Positions 1-12,806 of a stretch of 64,000 nucleotides of DNA are shown piece after piece. The stretch is taken from the NCBI RefSeq assembly GCF_001949145.1, contig NW_019091389.1, forward strand, positions 596,313-660,312, given 5' to 3'. The notes below the pieces were generated by a model that worked only from the letters and a program-made list of their open reading frames with translations, did no database searches and was not told the DNA's origin. The stretch comes from Acanthaster planci (Eukaryota; Echinodermata; Asteroidea; Valvatida; Acanthasteridae). The first letter of the stretch is position 1, and the number at the start of each line of letters is the position of its first letter. The translations under genes were made by a program, and so were the position numbers.

Positions 1-1178
1 GTACACACACACAACATGTACATGTACACTGTATGTAAACATGGCGTACCACATGTGTGCAAAGTGTTGAGGCAGCCTAGGGTGTGCACACCCTGCAAAA
101 GAGTTTAAAGTACCTCTCTATTTCATTACCAACAGAAAGCTCACTAACCAAAGCTTACATTACCGTATTTGAATTTACAAGTTTCTATAAGAACGTTGGC
201 ATAACTTAAACAGAGGAATTGTTGACTGCTTTAACTGGGACGTCCATCTGTAGTTGAACTTTTTACTTACTCGAGGATGCACGGCACGCTCAATGTTGCC
301 TTGGGTGCCACACAAGCACATCACGACTGCATGACCCAAGTAACATCAGTCAACAATTCGTTGGGTACCCGGCAGAAGGGCGTAAGAAACACACTCTCTT
401 TATTTAGTAAAAACGGATATAATTTACTACAAAATCAACCTGGGCTGTACAAAAAGCAACCTTTGAACAACTTATTAAAGGACTTGGGCTTTTTTTTTTA
501 CTTTTTGCTAAGAAATCTTCATATTTCATTAGAGAGTTGAATACTTTCGTCCTTTTGCCGGGAAAAGTTTTTTTGCAGTGATCATGCTTCCCGACAAAAG
601 GGCCTAAGCGCTTACGCCCTTCTGCCGGGCACACGACGAATTGCTTCATGCAAAATGCTGAATGTGATTAAACACATATCCCTGTCAGCTCAATGGTGTA
701 TAGGCAATAGATTTACATGATGAGACAGTGTCAGAAGATGAGCATGTGAAGACATACATACAGCATATACTTCACACTGCTACACTGAGACCCCTTGCAA
801 ATGCAAGCCTTGCATGCACCAAAAACAACTCCCAAACTGGAAAATTCAAGTGGTGCAAAAGCTAATTATTGCTTGCCTCTAACGACGTGTGGATGTTAAG
901 GCATTCACAGACAGGAATAGAAGACCGATTACCCTAATCCTCTACCAGTCATTAATGACTTTGGTAGAGTCACGGCTGTCGTTACCGTAGTGGACCTTGC
1001 CTGAGGGTCTGTTAATTAATTGTTGCCATGCTACTCCTACATCACAATTACACAATAAAGATCAGGCCACAGTACCGAGTTTGACTCTCTTCCTATCCGT
1101 GAATATGTACTTGCAAGCAAACCTTACTGGAAATTTGGGGAATACATGGTCACTTCTCTGAAAAGTGACATGAGAGAT
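1..1178. other. Non-coding DNA with TACATGTA palindromes
   Basis: The window opens in a short CA-rich run and TACATGTA-type palindromes. There are only short, unconvincing open frames and no splice-supported exon. An inverted pair surrounds about 376-625 (GGCAGAAGGGCGTAAG facing CTTACGCCCTTCTGCC), suggesting a short element or foldback of about 250 bp. Confidence 0.5.
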
Positions 1179-1437
1179 TATTGGGCCATTATATAAATTG
1201 GGGTACAATTTCTTTCATGTCCCTGTCACATTTGGCATATAATTTTTTAAGTTCAGAGCACATTTTCTAATTTTCAAGAGTAATGAATTATGCAAGTTAC
1301 ATCTGCCAAACAACTAAAAATAGTTTGAAATGTTGAAATAAATTTCAGTGATATTGCTATGTCAAATTAAACATCAGGTGGAACAGGGACACAAAAATGT
1401 CACACTCTGGACCCTGAATTTATTGAAAGACCCAATT
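1179..1437. mobile_element. MITE-like element, AATTAGGGGTCC family, copy 1
   Basis: The element is about 258 bp with imperfect terminal inverted repeats: the right end reads GGACCCTGAATTTATTGAA and the left end holds the diverged reverse complement, with GTCCCTGTCACA next to it. It has no coding capacity. A second copy in inverted orientation lies at 14896-15143 and matches through the middle (TTTGGCAG, AATTAGAAAATGTG, CTGAACTTA). This is consistent with a non-autonomous DNA transposon. Confidence 0.8.
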
Positions 1438-4425
1438 CCAAGATGAGATGATGTACATGTAGATTCAAGCTGAAGAGCAAGGAAAGTACATGTACAGTAT
1501 GTAGTGAGTATACCCTATTTCAACTGAATTATTTGCTGGTACTATAAAAGATGGAAATAAATAACAAAATTATATACCAATATGATAATCAAATTTGAAC
1601 CACATATTTGTCTATGAGTAGAATAATTGCGATAAACCTCACCCAACATTTCATTGACAAAAGAAGTCAAAGTCAGGACTATCTTTCAACTGCATGCCAA
1701 GGAATATACCGATATGGTTTTGGACTGAAAGCTGTTTCATACATGTACAATGTACGTGAACTATGTAAGTTTTAAACGCACACATATGAATGCACACACA
1801 ACAGTTACATGTTTGTACTTCATCTGTTGAATACAAATGAACCTCCGGTTTAAATGCGAACGACTGAACCTTGAATATCTGTTATTTATTAAATTTTTGT
1901 CTGCTCAACAGCAGTGTAAATTGCTTTGTATACTGCCAGGTTTAACAAAAGACAAAAACAGAGAATTGTGTCACTGTACATGTACCAGACAGCAGCATAG
2001 ATTTGTAATGGAACAGAGCTGACGCCACACTGTGCATACGGTACCACATCTGTCAGTACTTTTATGATCTACAATGTAGGTGAAAAATAACAGAATAAAG
2101 ATCTACAGTCACACACAATGCATTCTGAACACACAGTACTGTAGTCCCGGTTGGGTGTGCAACACAAAATATCCTATTTGGCTGCAGGCTACAAAATGAG
2201 CTGGCTTATACTGTATCCTGTGTAGGTAAAGCCCAAGTACAAATCAGGCTAGTATTAATATCACTTGGGCAGGACTAGCGGTTTAACTTTACACCGCAGA
2301 TCCAATGCTGGCCGACTGACAGCCAGCTTTCAGTCAAGAAGCAGGCTCAAATGCATTACCAATTGACATTATGTACGCAAGCATTCCCAAGTCATTCTAC
2401 AGTGCAATGTCATTTCTGTCACGACCGTTCACATAGTGCAAGGACAGCCATCACACTGTCCTTTCTCATGTACAAAGAGCAACCAATATTGCGATTTATA
2501 AGACAAAAAAGTTTTGAATTTAAAAAAGGGAAAAACTAAATAATTGAAACAAATTGATCTGCTTGACCGCTGTCCATTAACCCTAACCCTTCCGGATACT
2601 TAAAACTCAACTGGAGGATTTTTGCAGAATTTAGGAAGATAGAACCAAAAGTACATTATTTTATGTAAGGCAATGCCCCTTAAGTGCCAAGAATGTTCTA
2701 CATAGTATCATACAAGGCTATGAATTTTAAAAAATTGAAGAACATTCACAGAAACTTACATTACATGTACTGGTATGTCCCTGGAGGGAGTTAGGGATGA
2801 TGCAACAAGTTTAACCTTTAAAAAGTGAGTGGAGATTCCCTGTAAAATCCCCTGGGCTTAGCATTATGGAAAGCATCTTCCATCACTGAAGTACATGTAC
2901 CACATACTGCATGTAAAGTTAATTGATTTTTTTTATCAATAGATACATGTATTATTAAGATTCTGAATCCTTGCTTAATTAATAAAGTCTGTTCACTTAA
3001 AATGGCAACATCCTGAATATTGTATACAGGTAGGCCTATATGTACCAGCACCTGAATGTGTACAAGTCTGTATTAATATAAACCACAATAAATTACTGTC
3101 CAGATTACCCACATGACAATTCCCCATAAAACTTTTTTTTGCTGGGTAATCGTACAAATGTACATGTACATGTACCTTATTCAATAGTCTAATACCAAGC
3201 CTGACATCCAATACAAAAGGTAAGAATTCCTTTTTTTTTCTTTTATTGATCTAGCTTAGAATTTTGAACCCTCCATAAGGTCAATGGCTCTTGATTTTTT
3301 TGGTGTTGTTGCCTGGTCTTAACGTCATTGTGGGGGAATTGATGGGCCCTCCATTTAAATGTAAATGTACACTCCAGTGCATCTGAACTATTTCCTTACA
3401 CCTGAGAGACTTTCACAATATCGGCAAGAGGGTGGACACAAAAATCAATTTTTGCCTCTTTCCTGAGCTGTTTGTCATCTGCGGTTGTTGTAAAAGGCAT
3501 CTCTGCATGTTGGATAAATTTCCAGCTGTTTTCCAGGCCTCAGAGTTTACATCTGAGAGTGCAGCTCTCTCGCCCTCAATTTTCATCAATTTGTTTTGTA
3601 TTTTTAAAGAAAACTTTCTAATTCTTTGATTTTTTTTTTGCAAGAGCCCATACTGCTACATTTTCAATTTGAGATTATTAAGCAATAATAAAAAACAGTA
3701 AAGAAAACAGAAATTCGATGACACACACCTAAAATGTACCTTCCCTAAAAATTTTCAAATATCTATAGCATGTATAAAAGTGATGACTAAAAAAGAAAAT
3801 AAAAAGGCACAATTCTTAATGACTAGCTTATAAATCAAAATTTACAGGCTAGTCCACGAGAAGACTCATGCATCTGCATAAAGGATAAAGAAAGACACCT
3901 TTACAAATTAATCTTGTTGGAAGGGGAGTACTTTGTCTACCCACGAGATGAAATGGAGATCTTTGTTGTGATGGAGATTTGAAACACTCTACAGGCCTAG
4001 GAAGATCCCATGCAAGATTCAATAACATGCAGCACGAATTTGGAAAACAGGGTTGAGAAAAAAAAAGATAAAAATGAAGTTGCAATGAGCATCACTTATC
4101 ATTGCAAGTGGGTTAATGATTGTAAATGGGCCAAGTGATTACCAGGAATGTTAGGGGAGGGGAGGAGAAGGGAGGGGGAGAAGGCCTGGGCAAAGTGATG
4201 ATGTGGGAGGAAAAGGAAATGTGGACATTAAACCCATGTCTGACAGGACTGCTGACAAAAGGGTGCATGTTAACTATTATCCTGTTAAAAACTGTGATCG
4301 ACAAATGGGAGACCCTTTTCCAAAGGTGACATTGGGGATTTTTATTCGGGCGGAGTGAAGAGAAGGCCATGCTCAGACTGAGGAAACACTCACTCTTGTT
4401 GCTGAAAGAGTGACTTAAGCGCACA
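1438..4425. other. Non-coding AT-rich DNA
   Basis: No gene is seen. The stretch has many TACATGTA palindromes, poly-T runs and, near 4140-4190, a G/A-rich polypurine run. CpG is scarce: about 12 in the 1.2 kb from 1081 to 2280, counted by hand. Confidence 0.5.
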
Positions 4426-5100
4426 GTGGATGTGGGCCGTTTGTTTTCATCAACGAAGCTGGACAAGCCTGAAGAGATGTACAGGTGTAAGCCATACAGA
4501 AATCTTGGACTTTTTCATTTGGTAACAGACTTTTCTCAAAAGCAGAATTGGGATGCACTGTCGCAGTCTCCCAAGTCATCTATATTAAAAGGAGTGGATA
4601 TCTGTTCCAAGTCACAAGCACTGCATGTTGTCTTTTTCAAGAATGTGCAAAATCGTAACAAGCCTAATTGCTGGACTTTGGTACTCGACCTTCTGCATGT
4701 ACTAGACTTCTTTATAACTCTAATCCACCGCCAAGTTTGCAAGACAAAACATATTTCCCACACAAAATGTTCCATCGAGTGTGCTAAACGTGAAGCTTTG
4801 CAAGGGATTTTCAAAGATATTAATCCCTGTGCCTCCAACAAGGGGTTACAGCTGTCAGTGCTTCAGGCCTCTGATCCAGTATTTAAAGGTGACAAGGCTA
4901 AACGGCATAAGCATAAATACAAAGGATTTGCAGTGATGAATGCTCATGCCATCACTGTTTATGATGACTGCACATTCGTACCCGTAGCAATGTCAGCTGC
5001 AGTGGGGAAGGTGTGTGCAGCTGGAAGATTTCATGGATCACTTGATCAGAAACAAGTGTGTTTCTACATGCATATATCTCATCATTTTTGTAAATGCTGA
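4426..5100 (+). CDS. Unrecognised 224-codon open frame (possible exon, pseudogene or chance)
   Basis: This is the longest uninterrupted ATG-to-stop frame in the window. For AT-rich DNA with a stop about every 18 codons it is longer than expected by chance. The product has a Cys- and Lys-rich middle, a basic patch (DKAKRHKHKYKGF) and an Ala/Val-rich stretch near the end. I see no signal peptide, membrane segment or known domain. The 5' side has no obvious promoter and the frame may be part of a larger exon. Nearby DNA is repeat-rich, so decayed transposon coding is possible. No function is proposed. Confidence 0.25.
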   Translation: MDVGRLFSSTKLDKPEEMYRCKPYRNLGLFHLVTDFSQKQNWDALSQSPKSSILKGVDICSKSQALHVVFFKNVQNRNKPNCWTLVLDLLHVLDFFITLIHRQVCKTKHISHTKCSIECAKREALQGIFKDINPCASNKGLQLSVLQASDPVFKGDKAKRHKHKYKGFAVMNAHAITVYDDCTFVPVAMSAAVGKVCAAGRFHGSLDQKQVCFYMHISHHFCKC

Positions 5101-8100
5101 CATGATGATCCTCCTTGGAATACACACTCTTAGACACTGGTGCATGGAACAGGACGCTTGCGCATATGACTAGTGATGTGGATTCCTCAAACCATAGCTA
5201 CAGCTACTTGGACTCTGCTTTCATTCAAAGTGAACCAGAACACTTTCCCCCCAAGGTTTTGACTGAGGGTCACCCTTACCCCCCCTCAAAAAAAAACCCA
5301 TCCTCCTTGATCTGAAAAGTCAACAACAAATTTACACTGCCTTAGGCCTACATTCACTGTTCCCCCACCAGCATTTTGTCTGATAACACCATTAGACATA
5401 ATTTTTTGTGCCAATAAGTTATAATTTACACGTGTACTAAAAAGGTTCTAAGCATGACACTACTAACATTTTCAAAATTATTTGCAAAGCTTATTTACAA
5501 GAGATTAATTAGCATGATATTCTTTCTAAAGCACAGTTGGGAAATGCTCTACTCAATTGGTGATACCATACACATTTAGTAAATTATGTGATTGATCAAA
5601 ATAACTTACCAAAGCTTTTGATTCTGTAAATTACAATATTTCAACAGCAAATTACCAGTAGAGGGTTATGGTGTCCATCAGCCAAGTCATTATGAGTAGG
5701 GTACCCCAAGGTTATGTTAGGTCCATTCCTTGTTGTTCTTCACATTAACAACAAATTCAACATTTTGTTTAATTGCCAATGATACAATTTTACAGAAATT
5801 ACCTTAATAAGCAATAAAGCAAACAAAACAAGCTGAAACAATGTGGAACTTGCTAAGTTTAGTACATGGTGTTTAGCAAATAAATTGTGTGTTAATGCCC
5901 TCAAATCGTATTATATATGTTGTGCCAATCAATACAAGCGCACACAAACTGATTATTTGACCTTGAATAATTTTAGCTGAGCTACATTAAAAGCACCACA
6001 TTTCTAAGATGAAAATCCTCAAGAATGTCGGCATCAGGAATTGCTGAAGGCCTACTACATGTACCTCCCTGATAAGATTTTATTAGCATTGTAATTTTCA
6101 TAAACTACTTGTTAAAATTACTTCCTCCAATTGTACTTTGAAATGCTGGCTACTGAGATCTTTCTGCTCCATTAGTTGTGAAATTAAACTTAATACAATG
6201 TAATGACCTATCCTAATCTGGTAATGACCTATCCTAATCTGGAAAAAACTACATAACACTGTATGTACAAATTAACACATGGCCTACTCCCTCCCTCTCT
6301 GAGTTCCTGTTTTACCTTGACAGCTAACGTTCATGATTATAATACTTTTGGTACTTGTAGTGATGGGGGCAAATTGTTCATCCAGTTTAACAGAAATGTA
6401 AGTGTCTTAAAATATGTCTCGGAATGAACTGGAATGGCTTAGATGATTCTGTTAAATTATTACTATCTTTATCTGTCTTCGTAAAAAAAATTAAGAATGG
6501 AATTTTAGAGACTTACATGTAAAATACATAGGTCAGCAATGTTCTTGTCTCACACTTGTCTTCTGTATGTTATGTTTTGTCTGTCCCAAGTCTATGTTAT
6601 GGGGGCTTGTTTGTTTTCTGTCTGTCCCTAGGTTAGGGTACAAAAGCACCTTGCTTAAGCGTACACCTAAATGCTCTCATTTATTTTTGCTTGGAAACCA
6701 ATTTGCAGTGTACATCTGTGAAGTATACTAATGTGCTTTTTACAAATAAATTTCTACATATTTTTACCAATAATTTCTGTAAGAGTGACAGCATCGAATA
6801 TCTGTTATCATCATTATAATGCGTTTCTATAGCTGAAGGCTTGTGCACGGTCATAAATTTTGACAACAATTTTATATTCATGTACACGTACATGTGTAGT
6901 GCTCAAGTTATGAAATGCCAAATTTTTACAGACACACTGGTGTTTACTGTATTTCACTGCCAGTACAGAGAAAGCATTCATTCATAGACCCCATTGTGTA
7001 TCTATGCAAAGGTGTATTCCTGACACAGTTGTCCAATCAGTCAAACTCAGTCAAACGGCCCCAATGTGTTTGTGTACTGGGGCAAATCAAGCGGAAGGAA
7101 TTTTGGACTGTCTGTGACTGTTGCAGCAAAAGGAACCGTAACTGCATAATGTTTCGTTCTCGTGACCAAAAGTTCACAGATGTACATGTAGGTGTACTCT
7201 TTCTTAAATGTTGCCTTCAAACAGTTTAACATTTAATGGCAAACCAGAGTGCACACTGCACAGCACCAGGGCCTTTAACAAATGGTATACGGTATTTTTT
7301 TTAAGGGCTTCAAGCTTCCATGTAGATCTTCGAGGAACTACATGCAATTATAAACTTGTAAATGGTGTTCCCTGAATAACTCCTGAGGACATCAACATCT
7401 CCCTAAACATTTTAAAATAGCTCTGTGCCACTGTACAACAAAAAAGGAAAATTGCGAGAGAGAGAGAAGTCAGTTTCTATCCGATCTTGTAGCCAAAGGA
7501 GCATTTTGATGTGAAAATTTTGGTTGCCTGAGGTCCAACAAAAACAACTGACATTTATGAACTGCAGTCTCATTGTTTTTTCTTTTTCTGAAAGGAAAGA
7601 AATTAACATCTAAATTCTCCTAGAGCCTGTGTGCAGCTTCAGGAGAAGCTGCTTTTAATCGTGGCCATGGTGATATGTCTGCGCCTCAACAGCTACATTT
7701 TCCGGGTGAATTCTATCATTTCCAACCAACACTGTGTGAACATGCATACAATTTGGATGGCTCATACCAAGAGGACTCCCATTTTGTGAAACTTCATTCT
7801 GTACCGAGATCAGTCAGGGTTTCCTTGTGGAGCAAAATGTGAACCTCTGGTCAGACCAGAACATCCTTCCTTTTTTTATATTTCTGAAGGAAGTGCAAAG
7901 GGCTCAATAACATGCAAGCCGACGTCGCTGGGGTTTCTCAAAAAAAATCAAAATAATTCACACCAAATAAAATGTTGATAAATGGCAATTGAATCTACCC
8001 ATACAGTTGCCTTTGAAATACGGTACTAAACTGCAAGGCTTACTCAAGTGGCACTGGGAATTTACAGACTAAAATGTGATGTGAAGAAAATGTTGACTAT

Positions 8101-8400
8101 AAGAGATGCTACTCTCATGTACACATTCATTAGCATTGACTCGAAACTTTCAAAATAAAGCTCTTGCTTGTTGGGACATTTAATGAACACTGATCCATAA
8201 AATAAACATACCTCAAGAGTTCCATACTTTGGCGCTAATGAAGGGTTTCATACTAACACACACATTGTATCGGTACATGTAATTATGACAGATTTTTCTT
8301 GTGGGCAGAAATTTTGAAACATCCATCCGCTGCACTCAGGTGTATCAAGTTCAATAGCTTTTATCAAAATTACATTAAAGCAATGACGCACAGTGATTGA
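5101..8400. other. Non-coding AT-rich DNA
   Basis: No gene, RNA gene or clear mobile element is seen. The only exact small repeat is a 21-bp tandem duplication near 6200. CpG is scarce. Confidence 0.45.
6200..6241. repeat. 21-bp perfect tandem duplication
   Basis: GTAATGACCTATCCTAATCT plus G occurs twice without a gap. It may be a recent slippage product and a possible length polymorphism. Confidence 0.9.
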
Positions 8401-8409
8401 GGAGAAAAG

Positions 8410-8765
8410 TCATTTTAATTATGGGTTTTGCCCTTACCCGACGTACATGTACATGTATATAAAAACTGTATACTCACTGCTTGTCTGGGAGCTTGCAAAA
8501 AATTCACCAACCTACTCGGGTGGGACTTGAACCCACAACCTCCTGCTTACTAGTGCAGACATCTTAACCACTCGACCACTGAGCTTGCCAGGGTCGGCTG
8601 GCTGATCCGAATCAGGAATAGCAGCAGGTACCGCAAACTATTGTTAAGATGTACTTTGCATCGGGGAGATGTCAATTTTAATTACAGGTTTGCCCTTACC
8701 AGACATACATAAACACTGTACACTCTACACTCTGTGCTTTTCCGAGAGCTTGCAAAAAAGTCATT
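8410..8765 (-). mobile_element. tRNA-derived SINE-like element with duplicated 3' body
   Basis: On the minus strand a tRNA-like head lies at about 8588-8514. It has a perfect A box (TGGTCGAGTGG, 8578-8568) and a perfect B box (GGTTCAAGTCC, 8533-8523). The T arm pairs (GTGGG/CCCAC) but the acceptor stem does not, so it is not a working tRNA gene. The following body (TTTGCAAGCTC, then GGGTAAGGGCAAAACCC and AATTAAAATGAC) occupies 8510-8410. A diverged second copy of this body, in the same orientation, lies at about 8765-8668 on the other side of the head. The two bodies suggest a composite or tandem insertion. Confidence 0.75.
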
Positions 8766-8769
8766 CCAG

Positions 8770-9619
8770 ACGTACACGTATGCATATTTTGAAAATCAGC
8801 ACAAGCACGTACATGTACATGCCTGACACCAAGCAGTGGCTGGGCTTAGTCACGTTCTATATTCCTTCACTTTGCTACCGCATCCCCTTTTCCACCTGAT
8901 TTCTGATCATCTGGCCAAAACCCATCAAAAGTCCTCCTCCTGCATATCCCCCCACCAAGCACCTTTCCCTTTCCTGGCTGCGGACAAAAACCAATTCTGA
9001 CAAGGCCGCGGGCAAATTCAAGCCTGTTTGGCCAATTCAAACACCGGGTTATCAAATTGTGTCCTCTCCGGCACGAACATCTTGTTGCTATTAGGGCTTT
9101 GGCTGATTTGAATGCTGCTGCAGACTGTGTCGAGCTGCTTTACGGGAGGAAGAGTGGGAGGAGAGTGCATGGTGGAGGTGGGGGGAGGGTTAGGATTGGG
9201 CTGGCATCAATGGAATTGAGTATGGCCTGCCCAAAGCAGGTGGGGGGGGTCTGTCTCGCGACAATTCACTATGCTCACATCTATGGTGAGCCTAAATATA
9301 GTGCTATGACAGTATATGTGAGCATTAACGTCAAGTGTTGGCCTACCAGTATATTGACGTGCCATTTACATGTACATGTAGGCCTACATGTATGTACATT
9401 GTACAAATCACATAACCATTGAGCATAAATTTTCATCCTTGGTCCATTAGAATTGGACTGAAAACTTGGGTTACATGTAAAAATCTGTCAACTCTGACCC
9501 TCCCTCCCAAAAAAGCTACCCTAAAGTGACACCTCTTTAATATTTTACCAGTGCACCAGTAATAGTATGAATTCTGCTGAATGGAATAATGGAATTTTCT
9601 GCAAATCAAAACCAAGAAC
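8770..9619. other. Non-coding DNA with a GC-richer island
   Basis: Between about 8900 and 9300 the base composition is more even, with a G-rich run near 9160-9250. An open frame exists here on the plus strand, but its Gly/Arg-rich stretch comes from the G-run and it has no recognisable domain. It may be a conserved non-coding element. Confidence 0.35.
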
Positions 9620-9842
9620 TACACTACTCAAAAAAGTTAAGGACCACTTCTTATTTTGTGTATACTTTTTATATGTTTTACTGCTGAAAACGGGCATTGA
9701 ATGTTTTGAAGCACTTTTTTGTTTATTCCAATGAGAACGCCATCTAGGCAAACAAAAATGAAAGAACTAGATCCCAGTCATTGCTTGGAAAAAGTTACAA
9801 GTTAAGAAAAATGTGGTCCTTAACTTTTTTTTGAGTAGTATA
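9620..9842. mobile_element. Tc1/mariner-type MITE, GTTAAGGACCAC family, copy 1
   Basis: The element is about 222 bp with near-perfect terminal inverted repeats: ACTACTCAAAAAAGTTAAGG at the left and its reverse complement at the right, flanked by TA. There is no transposase. The TA flanks and ACTCAAAAAA-type ends fit the Tc1/mariner superfamily by general knowledge. A second copy lies at 25385-25587 in the opposite orientation. Confidence 0.88.
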
Positions 9843-11202
9843 TGATGAACACTACAAAAGTTCAGAAAGGTTTATTGTTGTCTCTACTCATACTAGACAA
9901 AGTTCTCAAACAAACTTATGAAAAAAGGTATTTCTTAAGGTAATTTATGAGTTTACACAGAAAAGATACACAGATCAGCCCAATTTTATGAACAAAAAAA
10001 GCAACACTGTACACACATGTACCATGTATGCTATATATGAATAAACACAGGGCAACATGACGTTGGCAAGGCAGACTTTGCACTGCACTGTGTCAATTTA
10101 CAATAAATTGAAGTTTCAATTCAATCCCTTGATAACCCTTAATACAAAGAATCAGATAAAATTTGCACAATAATTTTTCTACACACGGTTTCTGGGTTAA
10201 TTCTTCAATAAAATGGCAGACAGTAGATTCATTCACTATTAATTCACTATCTGTAGGTAAACATGGTTGATCTGGTCAATTTACTGTCTTCATATCCTAC
10301 ATGATCTCACTTTTAAATACAATGCGTACAGTATTTACCAGACAAATTTTATAGACTGCATGCGTATGTACATGTATATGTACATACGTGTACTTAGGCA
10401 ATCGCAGGCCCTAGGTATATTTTGATTCTAGTTAAAAAACAGGTCGGCAAATTCCCAAAAATTTGCAAAATTCTTCACATTAATGTGTACTCACCAAAGA
10501 AACATGTCCGTTGTATCATTCCTGGAATGTGAAATTACTCAGAGCAGCTGCCGCACACAAGAGATAACGTGTAATATCTTTTCATGGGCGGCCTTTATAA
10601 ATGCAGTGTTGCTGGCCGAGTCAATGTACACGCAGTGCTTGAGGGGAGCTCAATGCATGCAGTGTACCGTAGCAGAACTAACCCTTTTTGTTCGGCGTAA
10701 GTGGTCCACCAGTACTAACCGTTTTTGTTTTCAGCCAGCCGCAGTTAAATATCAATAAATAGTGAGCGTATACACAAAAGATATGGGCCTCGCTTGTGTG
10801 CACAAATAATACAGCCTGCTTCTCTTGCACAGATCTCAGTGTGTTTGTGTTTCAGGTGAAGGCTGTCTTTTCAAGTGGCTGATATAAATGACAAATTATA
10901 ACTACTGGGGCTACAAGTGGGCAGAAAGCAAATGTCGGGATCGGGTAAAAAAATGACAAAAAAGGGTTTAATGAGACATAGGGGAAGTCAAATAGATCAT
11001 GACAGCTCGGCACAGGTAAATCCTGTAAGCTGATAGCGGGCTTAAGGAAAATTTCACAAAAGGGCACCGCTTGGCAACTAAAATGACTGCTACGGGGGAT
11101 GGGGGATTGCTCCTGGAAAGTGGAATGATTTTACATTATGAGAAATTTGCCATGCTGAGGGAGAGCTGTAAATGTAAGCTTTGAGACTCCAGCATTGAAT
11201 CC
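9843..11202. other. Non-coding DNA
   Basis: No gene is recognised. The 10460-10760 part has a more even composition and reads like a candidate regulatory island. The rest is AT-rich. Confidence 0.4.
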
Positions 11203-11441
11203 TCTCCGAACAGGAACAAAAGAGGGCTTCTTTGAAAATAAAATTTAACAGTCATTTGGTGCACACTCACCGCATAGGCGGGTGAGTTTATGCCCGTTTG
11301 ACGCGGAACAGGCCGAGTACAGTACGTGCAACAAATTTAGTGTGGAATAATGGTCTTTGCATGCAAGAACCTAATTGGAAAACTTAGTACCATCTGTCTT
11401 TCTTTCGCTGGTGAGGATGCACTTCAGCTCAGGGCAGATAG
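11203..11441 (+). repeat. Duplicated ~240-bp element, copy 1 (partner at 54062)
   Basis: The stretch shares a series of blocks in the same order with 54062-54291: ACAAAAGAGGGCT, CGCATAGGCG, GGCCGAGTAC, TATGGTCTTTGC, GCAAGAACC, CTGTCTTTCTTTCGC and GCACTTCAGCTC. I estimate roughly 70 percent identity, without alignment. It is a dispersed repeat family or a duplicated conserved element. No coding frame is shared. Confidence 0.8.
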
Positions 11442-12806
11442 TGTGCAATTCAAAGTTTAGAAAGGAGAGGGGAAGCGGGTGTCTCATTGGAGCTGTTCTA
11501 TGAACCTCTTTATCTGCATATGCATTGTATACAAAAAACTGATATTCTGCAGAATGCGAATTGATCTCAGTAATCTCCAACATGGACCCAGAAAAGCATA
11601 AATCTATCAAGCATTACCATTTTATAAACATAAATGTAAGTTCCCTACCTGTGATGATCGTGATTTGAAATTCATGGAACTGATGTTTTAGCTGGGTCTT
11701 ACATGCAAGAGACAATCAATACTCTCTATCCTTCTGGGAGTCAAGAGACAGATGTGGTAATGCACAAGGAAATTGACGGAAAACAAAACACCATTTAAAC
11801 TTTCACTGTCCCTAAATACATTCCATATCCGGACTTGGCCATTTGTATGCAAACACTGCGGCTTTTAAATTCTGCACAGAGGTGACCCTAATACATACAG
11901 TACATGTGCATGTACTAGTGTATACTTGAGTCTGAGCACTTCAACATTTTGTTCTCCTGTCTGAGCAAATCCTATCATCATGATGTTTAAAAACCATTCC
12001 AGATCACAATCAATATTACAGGGCTGGCAAATTATGAATGGAAAGGGGGGTTGGAATTAAAGCATGATTAAAATTGGGAATGTGTGCAGAAGGGCTTAGT
12101 GCCGCAACTGTCATTAAATGATTCCACAGTATTCATCCCAATAACGGAGAAGGAAGTGTATTAAATCCACTTGGGTAACCGGAGTCTGGCCATTATTAAC
12201 AAACAAGAAAAATTGTGGGATTGCTTGGCATTTGACAGCGGGAGTCAGTTTGATCTTTGTAATTGGAATTTGTCTTACGAGGAGGCGGAGAGTGCTATTG
12301 GACATAGTGGGTTTTTTTTTCTTCTGAGAGGTCGGGAGAACTCTTTGAGGGATAACCTGCTCTAGGCCGACTGGTGCAATTTATATCAACTGAAGGGTCA
12401 ACTGAAGACTACCTTGTGATAATGGGAGAGGGGAGGGGAGATCCAATGAGTAACAGAAAGGATAGGGAGTGGAAGGGGGGCATTATCAGTATCAACTGGA
12501 TGCAGTGATGATGCAGAATAACTGAGACTGAGAACAAGAAGAAAGAGCTTCAAGCTCAAAGCTGTCAAAGAAACAGAAAAACAGCACTGAAAAGTACACA
12601 TGCAAAAGTAGAGACACGAAAAAAGAATTTTGCCAACAACCAGGAACAGAAAAGTACATACAAATTTGCTTCAATGGTGCAGTCTTATCATGTCGATTTT
12701 TCCTTTGTAAGTGGAGTGGACATAAGTGAAACGAGAAGTTTATGCCTGTTCGATAACAGAGCAGTAGGTTTTTCTGCATTTTGAATGTTTCTTAAGGAAA
12801 AGAGAG
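11442..12806. other. Non-coding DNA
   Basis: No gene is seen. Parts near 12060-12480 are G/A-rich. Short open frames on both strands have low-complexity or unrecognised products. Confidence 0.4.

Noticed and set aside
8514-8588. Possible tRNA gene on the minus strand with perfect A and B boxes.
   Set aside because: The acceptor stem cannot pair and a repeat body follows, so it is a SINE head.
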